Origin: Methylobacterium mesophilicum
Lineage (GTDB): Bacteria; Pseudomonadota; Alphaproteobacteria; Rhizobiales; Beijerinckiaceae
Length of the DNA stretch: 64,000 nucleotides
NCBI RefSeq assembly: GCF_022179445.1
Contig: NZ_BPQU01000013.1
Span: 85,610-149,609 of the forward strand
Direction: 5' to 3'
This document shows positions 26,126-36,240 of this stretch, piece by piece (position 1 is the first letter of the stretch; each line of letters begins with the position of its first letter). The notes below the pieces were generated by a model that was not told where the DNA came from, did no database searches, and saw only the letters and a program-made list of their open reading frames with translations. The translations under genes and the position numbers were made by a program.

Positions 26126-28813
26126 ATGCCTGAACGCAGCCATCTTCAGCACGTCATCGAGAGCGCGATCGATTTCGCGATCGTCGTCACCGATCTGGAT
26201 GGCATCGTCACCGACTGGAACGCCGGCGCGGAGAACATCTTCGGCTGGCGAAGCGGCGAGATCCTCGGCGCGTCGAGCGACTGCATCTTCACCGCGCGGG
26301 ACCGGGCGGCCGGGCGCCCCAGCGAGGAGAGGCGCGTCGCCCTCGCCGAGGGCCGCGCCGCCGACGAGCGGTGGCACGTGCGCAAGGACGGCTCCGAGTT
26401 CTGGGCCTCCGGTGAGCTGATGCCTCTGCGCCGCGAGGACGGCACGCGGCACGGCTACGTCAAGATCCTGCGCGACCGCACCGGCCCGCGCGAAGCCGGC
26501 GAGCGCCTGCGCAAGACGGAGGATCTGTTCAGGACGCTGCTGGACACGGTGGAGACGGCCTTCGCCATCGTCGAGGTGAAGTTCGATGGCGACCGCCCGG
26601 TGAATTACCGCTTCCTCGAGGCCAACCCAGCCTTCGAGCGTCAGGCCGGTGTCAACCTGCGCGGGAAATGGGTCACGGAGTTCGCGCCCGATCTGGAGCG
26701 GTTCTGGTTCGAGACCTACGGCCGCGTCGCCTGGACGGGCGAGCCGGCCAACTTCGAGAGCTACGCCAACAATTTCGAGCGCTGGTTCGACGTGCGCGCC
26801 ATCCGGGTCGGCGAGCCCGCGGACCGGCACATCGCGATCTTCTTCAACGACGTGACCGCGCGCAAGGTCGCCGAGGCGGAGCTCCGGACGCTCAACGACA
26901 CGCTCGAGCAGCAGGTGCAGGAACGGACCCTGGAGCTGAACACCCTCTGGGACACGTCGCCCGACCTCCTGCTGGTCATCGATTTCGCGGGGGTCTTCCG
27001 GCGGGTCAATCCCGCCTGGACGAAGATGCTCGGCTACACACCCGAGGAACTCCTGGGCCGCCACGTCAACGCGTTCGTGGTCCCGGACGACCATGCCGAA
27101 ACCATCGGCGCCTACACCGCGGCGGCGGAAGGCGCCCAACCGCGGATCGTCAACCGCTACCGGCACAAGGACGGATCGCTGCGCTGGATCTCCTGGGTCG
27201 CGGTCCCGGCGGGAGACATGCTCTACGCCACCGGCCGGGACGTCACCGCCGAGAAGGAGCGCGACGCCCTCTTGCGCGACGCCCAGGACTTCGCGCGCCT
27301 CGCCCTGTCGGCGGTCGGCGGGGTCGGCGTCTGGACCTACGAGCTGGACAGCGACCGGTTCTTCTACGACGCCGCCATCGCCAAGCTCTACGCGATCGAT
27401 CCGGAACGGGGATCGGAGGGCATCCCGCGCCCGGACTTCCTCGCCAACGTCCACCCCGACGACCGCCCGGCGCTCAAGACGACGATGGCGGGCGGATTGG
27501 CGAATGCCGGCGACCTCGAACTCGAGTATCGCCTGTGCCACCCGGACGGCACCGTCCACTGGGTCCTGTCCCGCGGCCATACCTATCACGATGCCGCGGG
27601 GCGGCCGCTCCGGCGCACGGGCGTCGGCATCGACACGACCAGCCAGCGTCAGACCGAAGAGGCTCTGCGCCAGTCGCAGAAGATGGAGGCCGTCGGCCAG
27701 CTCACCGGCGGCCTGGCCCACGACTTCAACAACCTGCTGGCCGGCATCTCCGGCGCGCTGGAGCTGATGCAGACCCGGATCAGCCAGGGCCGGTTCGCCG
27801 AGCTGGACCGCTACATGACGGTGGCCCAGGGAGCGGCCAAGCGCGCGGCGGCCTTGACCCACCGCCTGCTCGCCTTCTCGCGCCGCCAGACGCTGACCCC
27901 CAAGCCGACCAACGTGAACCAGCTCATCCTCGGCATGGAGGAGCTGATCCGGCGCACCATCGGGCCGGAGGTCGGCCTGGATGTGATCGGGGCTCCCGCG
28001 CTGTGGCCGGCGCTGATCGATCCGGGCCAGCTCGAGAACGCGCTCCTGAACCTGTGCATCAACGCCCGCGACGCCATGCCGGCGGGCGGGCGCATCACCA
28101 TCGAGACCGCCAACACCCACCTGGATCGGGCCGCGGCCCTCCGGCACGACCTCCCCGAAGGCCCGTATCTCGTGCTGCGCGTGACCGACACCGGCACCGG
28201 CATGCCCCCGGAGGTGATCGCCCGGGTGTTCGAGCCGTTCTTCACCACGAAGCCGATCGGCCAGGGTACCGGCCTCGGGCTCTCGATGATCCACGGCTTC
28301 GCGCAGCAATCGGGGGGCCAGGTGCAGATCGAATCGGAGGTCGGCCGGGGCACGACCGTGTGCCTGTACATGCCGCGTCATCGCGGTGAGGCCGAAGGGG
28401 GCGATGTCGCCCTTCAGCTCTCCGGCGTGGCGCGGGCCGGCCGTGACGAGACCGTGCTGATCGTGGACGACGAGCCGTCCGTGCGGATGCTGGTCACCGA
28501 GGTGCTGGAGGATCTCGGCTACACCGCGATCGAGGCGGCCGACAGCACCGCGGGGCTCAAGGTCCTGCAGTCGGACGTGCATATCGATCTGCTCGTCACC
28601 GATGTCGGCCTACCCGGGGGGATGAACGGCCGGCAGATGGCGGATGCCGGCCGCGAGCGGCGGCCCGACCTCAAGGTGCTGTTCATCACCGGCTACGCCG
28701 AGACCGCGGTGCTGGGGCACGGCCACCTGGAGCCCGGCATGCAGGTGCTGACCAAGCCCTTCCCGATGGACGCCCTCGCCGCACGGATCAAGGATCTGAT
28801 CGCCGCCCGCTGA
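26126..28813 (+). CDS. Hybrid PAS sensor histidine kinase
   Basis: 895 residues from the ATG at 26126 (a TTG at 26099 is possible). There are four PAS-type domains (first [19 protein letters not shown], later [21 protein letters not shown]), then a HisKA dimerisation domain with the phospho-accepting His at residue 532 ([16 protein letters not shown]), an ATPase domain ([29 protein letters not shown]) and a C-terminal receiver with Asp826 ([11 protein letters not shown]). No membrane segment is visible, so it is a cytoplasmic sensor. No partner regulator is adjacent; the receiver may pass the phosphate on to an unlinked phosphotransfer protein. The signal sensed by the PAS domains is unknown. 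Confidence 0.9.
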   Translation: MPERSHLQHVIESAIDFAIVVTDLDGIVTDWNAGAENIFGWRSGEILGASSDCIFTARDRAAGRPSEERRVALAEGRAADERWHVRKDGSEFWASGELMPLRREDGTRHGYVKILRDRTGPREAGERLRKTEDLFRTLLDTVETAFAIVEVKFDGDRPVNYRFLEANPAFERQAGVNLRGKWVTEFAPDLERFWFETYGRVAWTGEPANFESYANNFERWFDVRAIRVGEPADRHIAIFFNDVTARKVAEAELRTLNDTLEQQVQERTLELNTLWDTSPDLLLVIDFAGVFRRVNPAWTKMLGYTPEELLGRHVNAFVVPDDHAETIGAYTAAAEGAQPRIVNRYRHKDGSLRWISWVAVPAGDMLYATGRDVTAEKERDALLRDAQDFARLALSAVGGVGVWTYELDSDRFFYDAAIAKLYAIDPERGSEGIPRPDFLANVHPDDRPALKTTMAGGLANAGDLELEYRLCHPDGTVHWVLSRGHTYHDAAGRPLRRTGVGIDTTSQRQTEEALRQSQKMEAVGQLTGGLAHDFNNLLAGISGALELMQTRISQGRFAELDRYMTVAQGAAKRAAALTHRLLAFSRRQTLTPKPTNVNQLILGMEELIRRTIGPEVGLDVIGAPALWPALIDPGQLENALLNLCINARDAMPAGGRITIETANTHLDRAAALRHDLPEGPYLVLRVTDTGTGMPPEVIARVFEPFFTTKPIGQGTGLGLSMIHGFAQQSGGQVQIESEVGRGTTVCLYMPRHRGEAEGGDVALQLSGVARAGRDETVLIVDDEPSVRMLVTEVLEDLGYTAIEAADSTAGLKVLQSDVHIDLLVTDVGLPGGMNGRQMADAGRERRPDLKVLFITGYAETAVLGHGHLEPGMQVLTKPFPMDALAARIKDLIAAR

Positions 28814-29057
28814 TGGTTGTGGCGAGCATGCCAACGTCGCGGAACGCCAAGGCGTCTGGAGCGCCGGATCCACGGCGTTCAGGCGTTCCCGATTGCGACG
28901 CAACGATACGCGCCAGCGCGCCTTCAGTGGGCTCAAGTGCAGTCGGCCACGCCGGCTTAGGCCGGCCATGGGGGCATCCTACCGTCTCCCTTATTCTTAA
29001 GGTCTTGCGCAGCAGCCTCGAGGGAACTCTGCAGGGATCGCGCGGCTGGCCGGCAGC

Positions 29058-30155
29058 ATGGGATCTTTACCCTTCCCGGCGACCTTCGGGCTGGCGCACC
29101 GTATCGATGCCGCAGACCGAGGCCTCGTCTTGTCCACCCGGAACGCCAACCTGGGACGGTGCGTCGAACTCGATGTCTTCAAGACGTTCCTCGTGGTCGG
29201 CATGGTGTTCGCCCACGTCGTCCAGATCGTCCAGGCCCCGATCGACGGGTTCACGGCGGGCCTGTCGAACGTCATCAATCTCGTGAGCTTCCCGGGATTC
29301 CTGTTCGCATTCGGCTGGGGCACGGCCCTGTCCGCCCGGTCTGGCCGGGTTAGGCCGGTGTGGGAGCGGCTGCAGGGGCCGGCCAAGATCCTGCTGGCCT
29401 TCTACCTGTCGGGGATCGGGGCCGTGATCCTGACCGACGGCAACGGGTGGTCGGCGGCGCGGATCCTCGGCGTGGTGACGCTGACGGACCTGCCGGGCCA
29501 CAGCGAATTCCTCGCCTCGTTCTTCGTCCTGAGCCTCGCGATGGTTTGGCTGGGCCGAGGGCTCGGGCACGTCGTCCGCAGGCCGGCCTGTCTGGTGGCC
29601 TGCCTGGCGGCCTCGGCCTCGTTCGGATGCATCCCGTTCGACGGTCCCGATCTGCCGTGGCTGGCGATCGTCCTCCCCGCGCCCGGCAACACGTATTTCC
29701 CCCTCGCCCCGTACGCGATGTGGCTGTTCCTGGGGGCCTCTTACGCCGACCGGACGGAGCCTTTCGGCCGCATCGATCTCTGCCTCGCCGCGTCGGCGAC
29801 CTACACGCTCCTGGCCGTCGCGTTGATCACCGGGAGCCTGCCCTCGCGGTTCCCGCCATCGACCTTGTGGGTGATCGGGCCGGCGCTGTTCTTGCTGCTC
29901 TACCGGGCGGCCAGCATGGCGATCGTGCGGCGCATCGCGGTCCCGCGCCTCTGGACCGGTCCCGGGCGGCACGTCCTGGTCCATCTGGTCGCATCGAACC
30001 TGAGCCTGTTCGCCATCCAAAGTGTCTGCGGTCCGATCGTTCGAAACCCGTGGGAGGCCGCGGCGCTGACCATCGTCCTGATCGCCGCGATCACGGGCTT
30101 TCGCGCGGCGCTGACGCGCGCGATGCAGGCCGCGTTCACGCTCGCGCCGACGTGA
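29058..30155 (+). CDS. Acyltransferase-like integral membrane protein
   Basis: 365 residues with about ten hydrophobic segments. The N-terminal ELDVFKTFLVVGMVFAHVVQ resembles the start of acyltransferase-3 and DUF1624-type membrane proteins, in which a conserved histidine follows the first helix. If so it acetylates or otherwise acylates an extracytoplasmic polysaccharide or glycan. A weak ribosome site makes the start uncertain; a TTG at 29130 is possible. It ends 5 bp from the convergent phosphoesterase gene. Function inferred from topology only. Confidence 0.6.
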   Translation: MGSLPFPATFGLAHRIDAADRGLVLSTRNANLGRCVELDVFKTFLVVGMVFAHVVQIVQAPIDGFTAGLSNVINLVSFPGFLFAFGWGTALSARSGRVRPVWERLQGPAKILLAFYLSGIGAVILTDGNGWSAARILGVVTLTDLPGHSEFLASFFVLSLAMVWLGRGLGHVVRRPACLVACLAASASFGCIPFDGPDLPWLAIVLPAPGNTYFPLAPYAMWLFLGASYADRTEPFGRIDLCLAASATYTLLAVALITGSLPSRFPPSTLWVIGPALFLLLYRAASMAIVRRIAVPRLWTGPGRHVLVHLVASNLSLFAIQSVCGPIVRNPWEAAALTIVLIAAITGFRAALTRAMQAAFTLAPT

Positions 30156-30159
30156 CCTT

Positions 30160-31818
30160 CTAACCGCGCGCGCCGTCGCCCGTGACTTCGAGCACGACGC
30201 AGGCGCGGATCGGCCGGCCGTACTCGTCTGTGCCCGCGACCGTGACCCGGTGGGCGCCCGGCGCGAGGTCGTCGGGCAGGCCCGCGGTCCAGATGTGGGT
30301 CGAGGGCGTCGCCTGCACCCAACTCTTCTTGGTCTCGGGATAGCGGGCGTAGAGTTCGGTCACGAACGGATCGAGCCGGCGCGTCCGCGCCATCGGCGCC
30401 GGCGCCCGGTCGCCGATCCGAATCGTGAGGTTCGTGCGCGGGCCGCCGTCGAACACGTTGACCACGAGATTGGTCGCCGACAGCGCGTCCTGCGGGACCG
30501 GCGGGCGCAGCCCCTGCATCGGGTGGCTCGCCCGGACGATCTCGGGGGCGGCCGGGCGCAATTCGCTCTCGAAGGCGATCCGCATCGCCGCGTCCGGCTC
30601 GCCCTGGGCGGGGACGAAGCGAGTGGTGTAGTCGGTGCCGCGGATCGAGAGCACGTGGAAGCCGTTCGGCGTGCCGTCGCGGCTGTCGGCGGACGGGATG
30701 CCGGTGCGGGTGTCGGGGCCGCTCCACCACGAGCCGGACACGGCGGTCATCACGTGGTGGTGGTGCCGCTCCGCAAGGTAATGGTGCTCGGTGGTGTGGG
30801 TGTGGCCGGCGAGGCTCAGCACCGTCCGGCCGGCCAACAGGTCGAGGAGCGCGGCCCGGTCGATCGTCGCGCTGCGCGGGTCGTCGCCGGTATCGGTCAC
30901 CAGCGGGATATGGGTCGCCAGCACGATCAAATCGTCCGGCGGGATCTCGGCCAGAAGGTTCTTCAGGAAGGTGAGCGAGCGCTCTCCGACATGGCCCCGG
31001 TAGGTGTTGGCCCCCACGGGGACCGGCGGCCCCATCCACTCGACGTTGTCGATCATCACGAACAGCGCCCGCCCGTGACGGAACGCGTAGGTCGGCGCCC
31101 CGAACACGCGCTTCCAGGTCTCGCGGCTGTAGCGGGCGTCCGGCGCCTGCATGTTGAGGTCGTGGTTGCCGGGCAGGCTGTACCACGGCAGGCCGATCCG
31201 CCCGACGATGCGGTTGGAGCGGCCGTAGAGCGAAAGGTCGTCGAACAGCACGTCGCCGGTGGTGAGGCCGAAGGCCGCCGGGATCGCCATCGCCCGGGCG
31301 ACTGCGGTGTCGCGCACGTGGTCGAGCTCGAACCGGCTCTCGGGCTGCGGATCGGTGAACAGGATCACGTCGAAATCCGCCGGCTCGTCGGCCTTCGTCA
31401 GGGTGAAGTCGATCGCGGCCGGGAGCGGACCGGTGGGCGCGAGGCCCCTGTAGCGCAGGCCGAGGCCCGCGGGCGTCCCGCCGGGCTGGTGGATATAGGA
31501 GTGGCGGGGCACGTTGTCGGCGTCCCGCGGCAGGGCATAGCCCGGCGGCTTGATCACGAACACCGCGCCGTCGCCCGGCATCGGAAGGCGGTAGCGGCCG
31601 TCCCTGTCCGTCCGCACCACTTCCCGGCCGTTGGAGACCAGCACGCCCGAAAGCGGCGCGCGCTCGGAACCGGTCGCCTGGATGGCGTAGACGATGCCCG
31701 TGGCCTCACCGGATTCCTGCGCGCCCGCGCGGCCGGCCAGGAGCGAGAGGGCGGCGGCGCCTGCCACGGTCTCCCGGCGGGTGAGGCGTCCGGCGGCTGA
31801 GATCGAATCGCGCGACAT
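30160..31818 (-). CDS. Tat-exported calcineurin-like phosphoesterase
   Basis: 552 residues; the ATG at 31818 has AGGAGC upstream. The N-terminus LTRRETVAGAAALSLLAG is a twin-arginine-type signal. A prealbumin-like domain (about 40-130, GVLVSNGREVVRTDRDGRY) comes before the metallophosphoesterase core: DVILFTDPQPE, GLTTGDVLFDDL, YSLPGNHDL, VLATHIPLV, LAGHTHTTEHHYL. A C-terminal beta domain follows. This matches periplasmic phosphoesterases of unknown substrate found in many proteobacteria (metallophosphoesterase with N-terminal and C-terminal extra domains). Confidence 0.87.
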   Translation of the reverse strand: MSRDSISAAGRLTRRETVAGAAALSLLAGRAGAQESGEATGIVYAIQATGSERAPLSGVLVSNGREVVRTDRDGRYRLPMPGDGAVFVIKPPGYALPRDADNVPRHSYIHQPGGTPAGLGLRYRGLAPTGPLPAAIDFTLTKADEPADFDVILFTDPQPESRFELDHVRDTAVARAMAIPAAFGLTTGDVLFDDLSLYGRSNRIVGRIGLPWYSLPGNHDLNMQAPDARYSRETWKRVFGAPTYAFRHGRALFVMIDNVEWMGPPVPVGANTYRGHVGERSLTFLKNLLAEIPPDDLIVLATHIPLVTDTGDDPRSATIDRAALLDLLAGRTVLSLAGHTHTTEHHYLAERHHHHVMTAVSGSWWSGPDTRTGIPSADSRDGTPNGFHVLSIRGTDYTTRFVPAQGEPDAAMRIAFESELRPAAPEIVRASHPMQGLRPPVPQDALSATNLVVNVFDGGPRTNLTIRIGDRAPAPMARTRRLDPFVTELYARYPETKKSWVQATPSTHIWTAGLPDDLAPGAHRVTVAGTDEYGRPIRACVVLEVTGDGARG

Positions 31819-31892
31819 CGGGGGCTCCTGCTCGGCGGCAAAGGCCAAGCAGAGGCGTTTGACCGCCGGATGACAGAGCGGCCCCGAACGCG

Positions 31893-31927
31893 CGAGGCCC
31901 GCACCCCGGGTCGGGGTGCGGGCCTCG
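31893..31927. terminator. 16-bp perfect hairpin between two minus-strand genes
   Basis: CGAGGCCCGCACCCCG and its exact complement flank a GGT loop. It follows the stop codon of the L,D-transpeptidase gene in the direction of transcription; no T run is present. Likely an mRNA-end or transcription-end structure. Confidence 0.6.
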
Positions 31928-31958
31928 GATGAGCCCGTCGGGTCGAAGCGCGGAGCGC

Positions 31959-33257
31959 TTACTCCTCGTCGCCAGGCTCGAAAGTCTGGGGCAGCGGTTC
32001 GGCGCTGGCGACCGGGGTCGGCGCCCCGATGGTCGAGGGCACGTTCACGCCGTCGCGCTTGTAGATGTCGTCACGGAACTGCACGAGGCCGTCCGGGGTC
32101 GCCCAGGCGGTGATGTAGGTCCAGTAGACCGGCACGGGCTGAGCGATGTTGGCGTCGACGCGCTTGCCGCTCTCGATCGCCTGCTCGACCTGCTCGCGGC
32201 CCCAGCCGGGCGTGTCCTTCAGGAGCCACGTGATGTACTCGCGCACGTTCTGCACGCGCACGCAGCCCGACGAGATGAAGCGGAAATCGTCGCCGAACAC
32301 GCCCTTGGTGTTCGTGTCGTGCATGAACACGCCGTAGGGGTTCGGGATGTTGATGCGCACGATGCCCATCGAGTTGAAGTCGGCGCCCGATTCCTGCCGG
32401 TAGGTGTAGCGCGTGCCCTCGTCCGAGTTCCAGTTGATCGAACGCGGCGAGACCTCGCCGTTGCCCGACAGGATGTGGATCTTGTTGTCGGTGAGGTAGT
32501 TCGGATCCTTCTGCATCTTCGGAATCAGGTCCTTCTTCACGATGGAAGCCGGGACCGTCCAGGTCGGGTTGAAGTTGATCTGGGTCGCCTTGGTGTTCAT
32601 GATCGGCGACTGGCGGTCGATCTTGCCGACGCCGGCGGCGTGCAGCGTGACGACCTGGCCGTTCTCCACGGTCTCCACCAGGGCGGCCGGGATGTTCATG
32701 ATCACGAAGCGCCGGCCGAGATCGCCCGAATAGGAGCGCAGGCGGACGACGTTGGTCTCGAGCTGGTGCAGCCGCACGTCGGCGGGCACGTTCATCGCCT
32801 GCTGGGTGGCGAGGCTCATGGCGCCGGTCTGGCTAAGGCCGTGACGGGCCTGGAACCGCTTCACGCCGGCCGAGACGTAGGAATCGTACACGCCGGAGCC
32901 GCCGGCGGCCGGATCGAGGTCGCCGGTGACGATCAGGCGCTGGCGCACCGCGGCCACCGCCGGGCCCTTGGCGCCGACGCGCAGGCGGTCGGCACCGGAG
33001 ACCGGGCGCCAGCCGCCGCGGTTGACGATGTCCCGATAGCGCTCGACCATCTGCTCGGTGGCCGACACGGTCTGGGGCGACAGGATCGGCACGGTCTCGC
33101 GCTGCACCTGCATGCCGGCGGGCGAGGCGTAGTCCTGCGCCCATTCGGCCTGGGCGTAGTTGCCCTGGTCGCGGGCCTCGGCGGCACCGAGGCCGAGCGT
33201 GCCGAGCGCGGCGACGCCCAGGATGGCGGTGAACCGGTTTGTTGCCTTGATGCGCAT
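31959..33257 (-). CDS. L,D-transpeptidase (YcbB-like, YkuD domain)
   Basis: 432 residues. A signal peptide (residues 1-28, LGVAALGTLGLGAAEA) leads into a peptidoglycan-binding domain (about 95-150, VKRFQARHGLSQTG) and the YkuD catalytic domain. The HDTN and SSGCVRVQ motifs carry the catalytic His and Cys (Cys332). These enzymes make 3-3 cross-links in peptidoglycan or anchor proteins to it in the periplasm. The YcbB-like size with a domain between the signal and YkuD is typical of Rhizobiales. It appears monocistronic. Confidence 0.9.
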   Translation of the reverse strand: MRIKATNRFTAILGVAALGTLGLGAAEARDQGNYAQAEWAQDYASPAGMQVQRETVPILSPQTVSATEQMVERYRDIVNRGGWRPVSGADRLRVGAKGPAVAAVRQRLIVTGDLDPAAGGSGVYDSYVSAGVKRFQARHGLSQTGAMSLATQQAMNVPADVRLHQLETNVVRLRSYSGDLGRRFVIMNIPAALVETVENGQVVTLHAAGVGKIDRQSPIMNTKATQINFNPTWTVPASIVKKDLIPKMQKDPNYLTDNKIHILSGNGEVSPRSINWNSDEGTRYTYRQESGADFNSMGIVRINIPNPYGVFMHDTNTKGVFGDDFRFISSGCVRVQNVREYITWLLKDTPGWGREQVEQAIESGKRVDANIAQPVPVYWTYITAWATPDGLVQFRDDIYKRDGVNVPSTIGAPTPVASAEPLPQTFEPGDEE

Positions 33258-33552
33258 CAGTCGCTGGCTCTTGTCCGGAGTTCGTCAGTTCATGGCGAGA
33301 GCGGGTCTACTCGGTCGCCACGGTGTCGGGATGACCTTAAGACTCCCTATCGAAGGGGCCGGATTGTGGCGTCGGCGTGCGCCAGCGCACGTGGCGACTG
33401 GATGCGGCACGGCGACAACAGTCCCGGGTCGATCAGTGTGGCAGAGATGTCACCGCACCGCCGGCCAGCGCGGGATTCCGCCTTCCTCGGAAGGACCGGC
33501 CGCGCGGCCCCGACGTGTCGTCTCGGTCGATCATCATCCTCAGGACGGAAGC

Positions 33553-34038
33553 ATGCCGATGAAGATCTTTTGCGCGGCCCTCCTCGGCCTCAGCCTGTTC
33601 ACGGGGGCGGCCCAGGCCGATCCGATCAAGGCCGGCGACCTCACGATAGACACGCCCTGGCTGCGTGCCACGCCGAACGGCGCCAAGGTCGCGGGCGGCT
33701 ACGTGACGATCCGCAACACCGGCAGCGTCCCGGACACGCTGACGGGCGCCGCGGTGCCGTTCGCGCGCTCGGGCGAGATCCACTCCATGTCGATGGAGGG
33801 CGGCGTGATGAAGATGGCCCCGGTCTCCGGCGGCCTGACGGTCAAGCCGGGCGAGACCGTGGAGCTGAAGCCCGGCGGCTATCACCTGATGTTCGAGGGC
33901 CTCTCGGGCGCCCCGAAGGCCGGCGACAGCGTATCCGGGACACTCACGTTCCAGCGGGCCGGCACCGTGCCGGTCACCTTCTCGGTCGCACCGATCGGCG
34001 CGAGCGCGCCTGGTGGCGGCCACCAGCATCAGCATTAA
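33553..34038 (+). CDS. Copper chaperone PCu(A)C
   Basis: 161 residues; start ATG at 33553, with a second in-frame ATG at 33559. A signal peptide ends near ADPIKAG. The Cu(I)-binding motif H-M-x10-M-x21-H-x-M is present as EIHSMSMEGGVMKMAPVSG and GGYHLMFEGL, together with IRNTGSVPDTL. The protein ends in a histidine tail (GGGHQHQH) that may add metal affinity. PCu(A)C delivers copper to cytochrome c oxidase in the periplasm, usually beside a Sco protein, which is not present here. Confidence 0.88.
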   Translation: MPMKIFCAALLGLSLFTGAAQADPIKAGDLTIDTPWLRATPNGAKVAGGYVTIRNTGSVPDTLTGAAVPFARSGEIHSMSMEGGVMKMAPVSGGLTVKPGETVELKPGGYHLMFEGLSGAPKAGDSVSGTLTFQRAGTVPVTFSVAPIGASAPGGGHQHQH

Positions 34039-34497
34039 AGCGTCCACCGCCGGAGTGGATACCGGCTCGGCGCAAGCCAACGTGCCGATCCAAGGCCTTG
34101 GAGCCGTTCACGATTGCGCGGCGGTCGGGAACGGCTCGGGCGTCCGACTCTGCCGAGCCCGGACGGCGACACACCTTCCGGGTGTTTCAAGAAGAGTCGT
34201 GCAACTGTTCCTCGCGAGGCCCACGCTCCGCTGTTCAAGGCTGCGCGGCCGCGGGGAGCCCGATTTCAAGACCGGTCCAAGGCACCGTATATTCGGCGGT
34301 GTCCAGGTCACCTTTTGAATGCTTGCAGCCGGCGGCGTGTGCCATATCTTAACCATCGGCCGGCTCATTAAGGTTAAGAAAGATCTAACCCTGATGCTGC
34401 CGCGGTTCGGCGCTAGGATTGCGGCGTCGCCCGAGAGCCATGGCCGGAATGTCCCGGTCCGGGACGGCTTGGCCCGTCGGCGGCACAGGAGAGGCAC
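34039..34497. other. Intergenic region carrying the rcdA control elements
   Basis: 459 bp with no credible gene. The right-hand part, from about 34340, is AT-rich and holds several TTAA half-sites (see the CtrA-like entry). Confidence 0.5.
34349..34389. promoter_or_regulatory. CtrA-like box upstream of rcdA
   Basis: A TTAACCAT half-site (34349-34356), a TTAAGG half-site (34368-34373) and a near-canonical TTAA-N7-CTAAC (34374-34389) lie within about 40 bp, 109 bp before the rcdA start. The CtrA consensus is TTAA-N7-TTAA, so the last box has one mismatch. In Caulobacter the rcdA gene was found as a CtrA-controlled gene. Motif match is visual only. Confidence 0.45.
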
Positions 34498-35028
34498 ATG
34501 AACGGCTTCGATGTCACGTTCCGGGACGATCGGGACTGGGTCGATTTCGGCAAGACCTACGTCAATTCCGAGGCGTTCAAGACGCTGTTCCGCGACGGCA
34601 TGCTGCTCGTGGAGGAGACGGCGGCCTACCTCGACGGCCAGGGCCGGGACGAGTCGCGCCTGGTTTCCCGGGATGCCACGCTGAGTTACGCGGCCGAGAG
34701 CATGCGCCTCACGACGCTACTCATGCAGATCGCGTCGTGGCTGCTCGTGCAGCGCGCGGTGTCGGAGGGCGAGATGACCCCGGCTGAGGCGCTGCTGGAG
34801 AAGCATCGGGTCAAGCTCGGCAAGTCCGACCCGCCGAAGCAGTCGGACTTCACCCTGCTGCCGATGCGCCTCCAGCAGTTGATCCAGCGGGCTCGCCGGC
34901 TGCACGCCCGCATCCTGCACCTGGATTCACTGATCACCGACGACCGCCCGACGCCGATGCCGGTCGAGAGCCCGGTGGCGGCGCAGCAGGGCCTGCTGCG
35001 CATGGCGTTCCGCCTCGGCGAGGGCTGA
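34498..35028 (+). CDS. rcdA: RcdA-like protein (DUF1465)
   Basis: 176 residues. The conserved block FKTLFRDGMLLVEETAAYL, then GRDESRL and ESMRLTTLLMQIASWLLVQRAV with VSEGEMTPAEAL, matches DUF1465, the family of Caulobacter RcdA. RcdA is an adaptor that helps deliver CtrA to the ClpXP protease during the cell cycle, so CtrA-like boxes upstream are a notable match. The start ATG at 34498 has AGGAGAGGCAC upstream. The C-terminal 30 residues are variable in the family. Confidence 0.85.
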   Translation: MNGFDVTFRDDRDWVDFGKTYVNSEAFKTLFRDGMLLVEETAAYLDGQGRDESRLVSRDATLSYAAESMRLTTLLMQIASWLLVQRAVSEGEMTPAEALLEKHRVKLGKSDPPKQSDFTLLPMRLQQLIQRARRLHARILHLDSLITDDRPTPMPVESPVAAQQGLLRMAFRLGEG

Positions 35029-35074
35029 GGATTGTGGCGCGGCCGGACCGGCTGGTTCCGACCGCGCGCCAATC

Positions 35075-35854
35075 TCAGAAGGCCGGCACTTCCCCCGGCC
35101 GCTTGTCCGTGATGTAGGCCCGGATCGTATCGTTCTGATAGGCGTGGACCAGCTTGGGCACCCAGGGGGCGTTCTTGTCCGTCTCCCGAACCGCGATGAA
35201 GTTGCTATAGGGATTGTCGACCGACGACTCGATCGCGATCGAGTCCTTGCCCGGCTTCAGGCCTGCCTCGACCGCGTAATTGGTGTTGATCACCGCAGCG
35301 TCGAGATCGTCGAGGCTGCGCGACAACTGGGCCGCGTCGATCTCACGGAACTGAAGCGTCTTCGGATTGTCGGTCACGTCGAGCACCGTGGGCAGGATGC
35401 CGACGCCGTCCTTCAGCTTGATCAACTTCTGCGCCTGAAGCAGCAACAGGGCACGCCCGCCGTTCGACGGGTCGTTCGGGATGCCGATCTTGGCGCCGGC
35501 CTTCAGGTCGCCGACCGCCTTCACCCTCCGGGAATAGAGCCCGATCGGCGAGACGATCGTGGCCCCGACCGGCACGATCTTGTAGCCCTTGGCGGTGATC
35601 TGGTTCTCCAGGAAGGGCTTGTGCTGGAAGGCGTTGGCCTGAAGGTCCCCGGCATCCAGGGCGGCATTCGGCAGCAGGTAGTCCGAGAACACGACCAGAT
35701 CGAGATCGAGCCCATCCTTGGCGGCGATCGCCTTGACCTTCGCCCAGACGTCCTCGGAATCGCTCATGATGCCGACCTTGATCTTCCCGCCCGCCAAGGC
35801 TGGGGCGGCGAAGGTCAACAGGACTGCGACGACAAAAAACAGCCAGCGTTTCAT
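35075..35854 (-). CDS. MetQ/NlpA family substrate-binding protein (orphan)
   Basis: 259 residues. A signal peptide (FFVVAVLLTFAAPALAGG) has no lipobox cysteine, so the product should be a free periplasmic protein rather than the lipoprotein usual for MetQ. NlpA family motifs include KIKVGIMSDSEDVWAKVK, LLPNAALDAGDLQANAFQHK, IGIPNDPSNGGRALLLLQ and AAVINTNYAVEAGLKPGKD. MetQ delivers D- or L-methionine to the MetNI transporter, but metN and metI are not adjacent. Methionine is the expected ligand; this is inference. Confidence 0.88.
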   Translation of the reverse strand: MKRWLFFVVAVLLTFAAPALAGGKIKVGIMSDSEDVWAKVKAIAAKDGLDLDLVVFSDYLLPNAALDAGDLQANAFQHKPFLENQITAKGYKIVPVGATIVSPIGLYSRRVKAVGDLKAGAKIGIPNDPSNGGRALLLLQAQKLIKLKDGVGILPTVLDVTDNPKTLQFREIDAAQLSRSLDDLDAAVINTNYAVEAGLKPGKDSIAIESSVDNPYSNFIAVRETDKNAPWVPKLVHAYQNDTIRAYITDKRPGEVPAF

Positions 35855-36236
35855 GAACAAAGACCTCGAAAACGTCACTCGCAATGTTCGAGCGCGCCAT
35901 AAGATGTATTGAGTTTGTTTTACAAAATACTCACACACCGCACGACAAACACATCGGAACAGACATCTGCCATCGGACCTGGACGAGATCGCGACAACCG
36001 AAGATCGTGACCGGGCGGAACATCGACGGCACCGGACATTACGACGGCTCGGCTTGGCTGGAAAAGAGGCCGCACCGATCGGGTTGACCGGGTGGAGCGC
36101 CCGGACAGCGCCGTGACAGAAGAACATTTTCTCCATGCGGCGTCGGAGAAGATCGAACGCGTCGGAAGGCTGGAAAATTCGCCAGACCATTCCGCCAGAA
36201 AAATTCCCGCCCTGCTCTGCGACAGCGCCGGACAGA
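35855..36236. other. Upstream region of the MetQ gene
   Basis: About 380 bp. The first 70 bases are AT-rich with TATTTTGTAAAACAAACT on the minus strand, suggesting a promoter and an operator for the MetQ gene. No SAM riboswitch could be recognised. No gene. Confidence 0.45.
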
Positions 36237-36240
36237 CACG

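Noticed and set aside
35855..36236. SAM riboswitch upstream of the MetQ-type gene
   Set aside because: The conserved SAM-II or SAM-I sequence blocks could not be found by eye; only an AT-rich promoter-like stretch is present.
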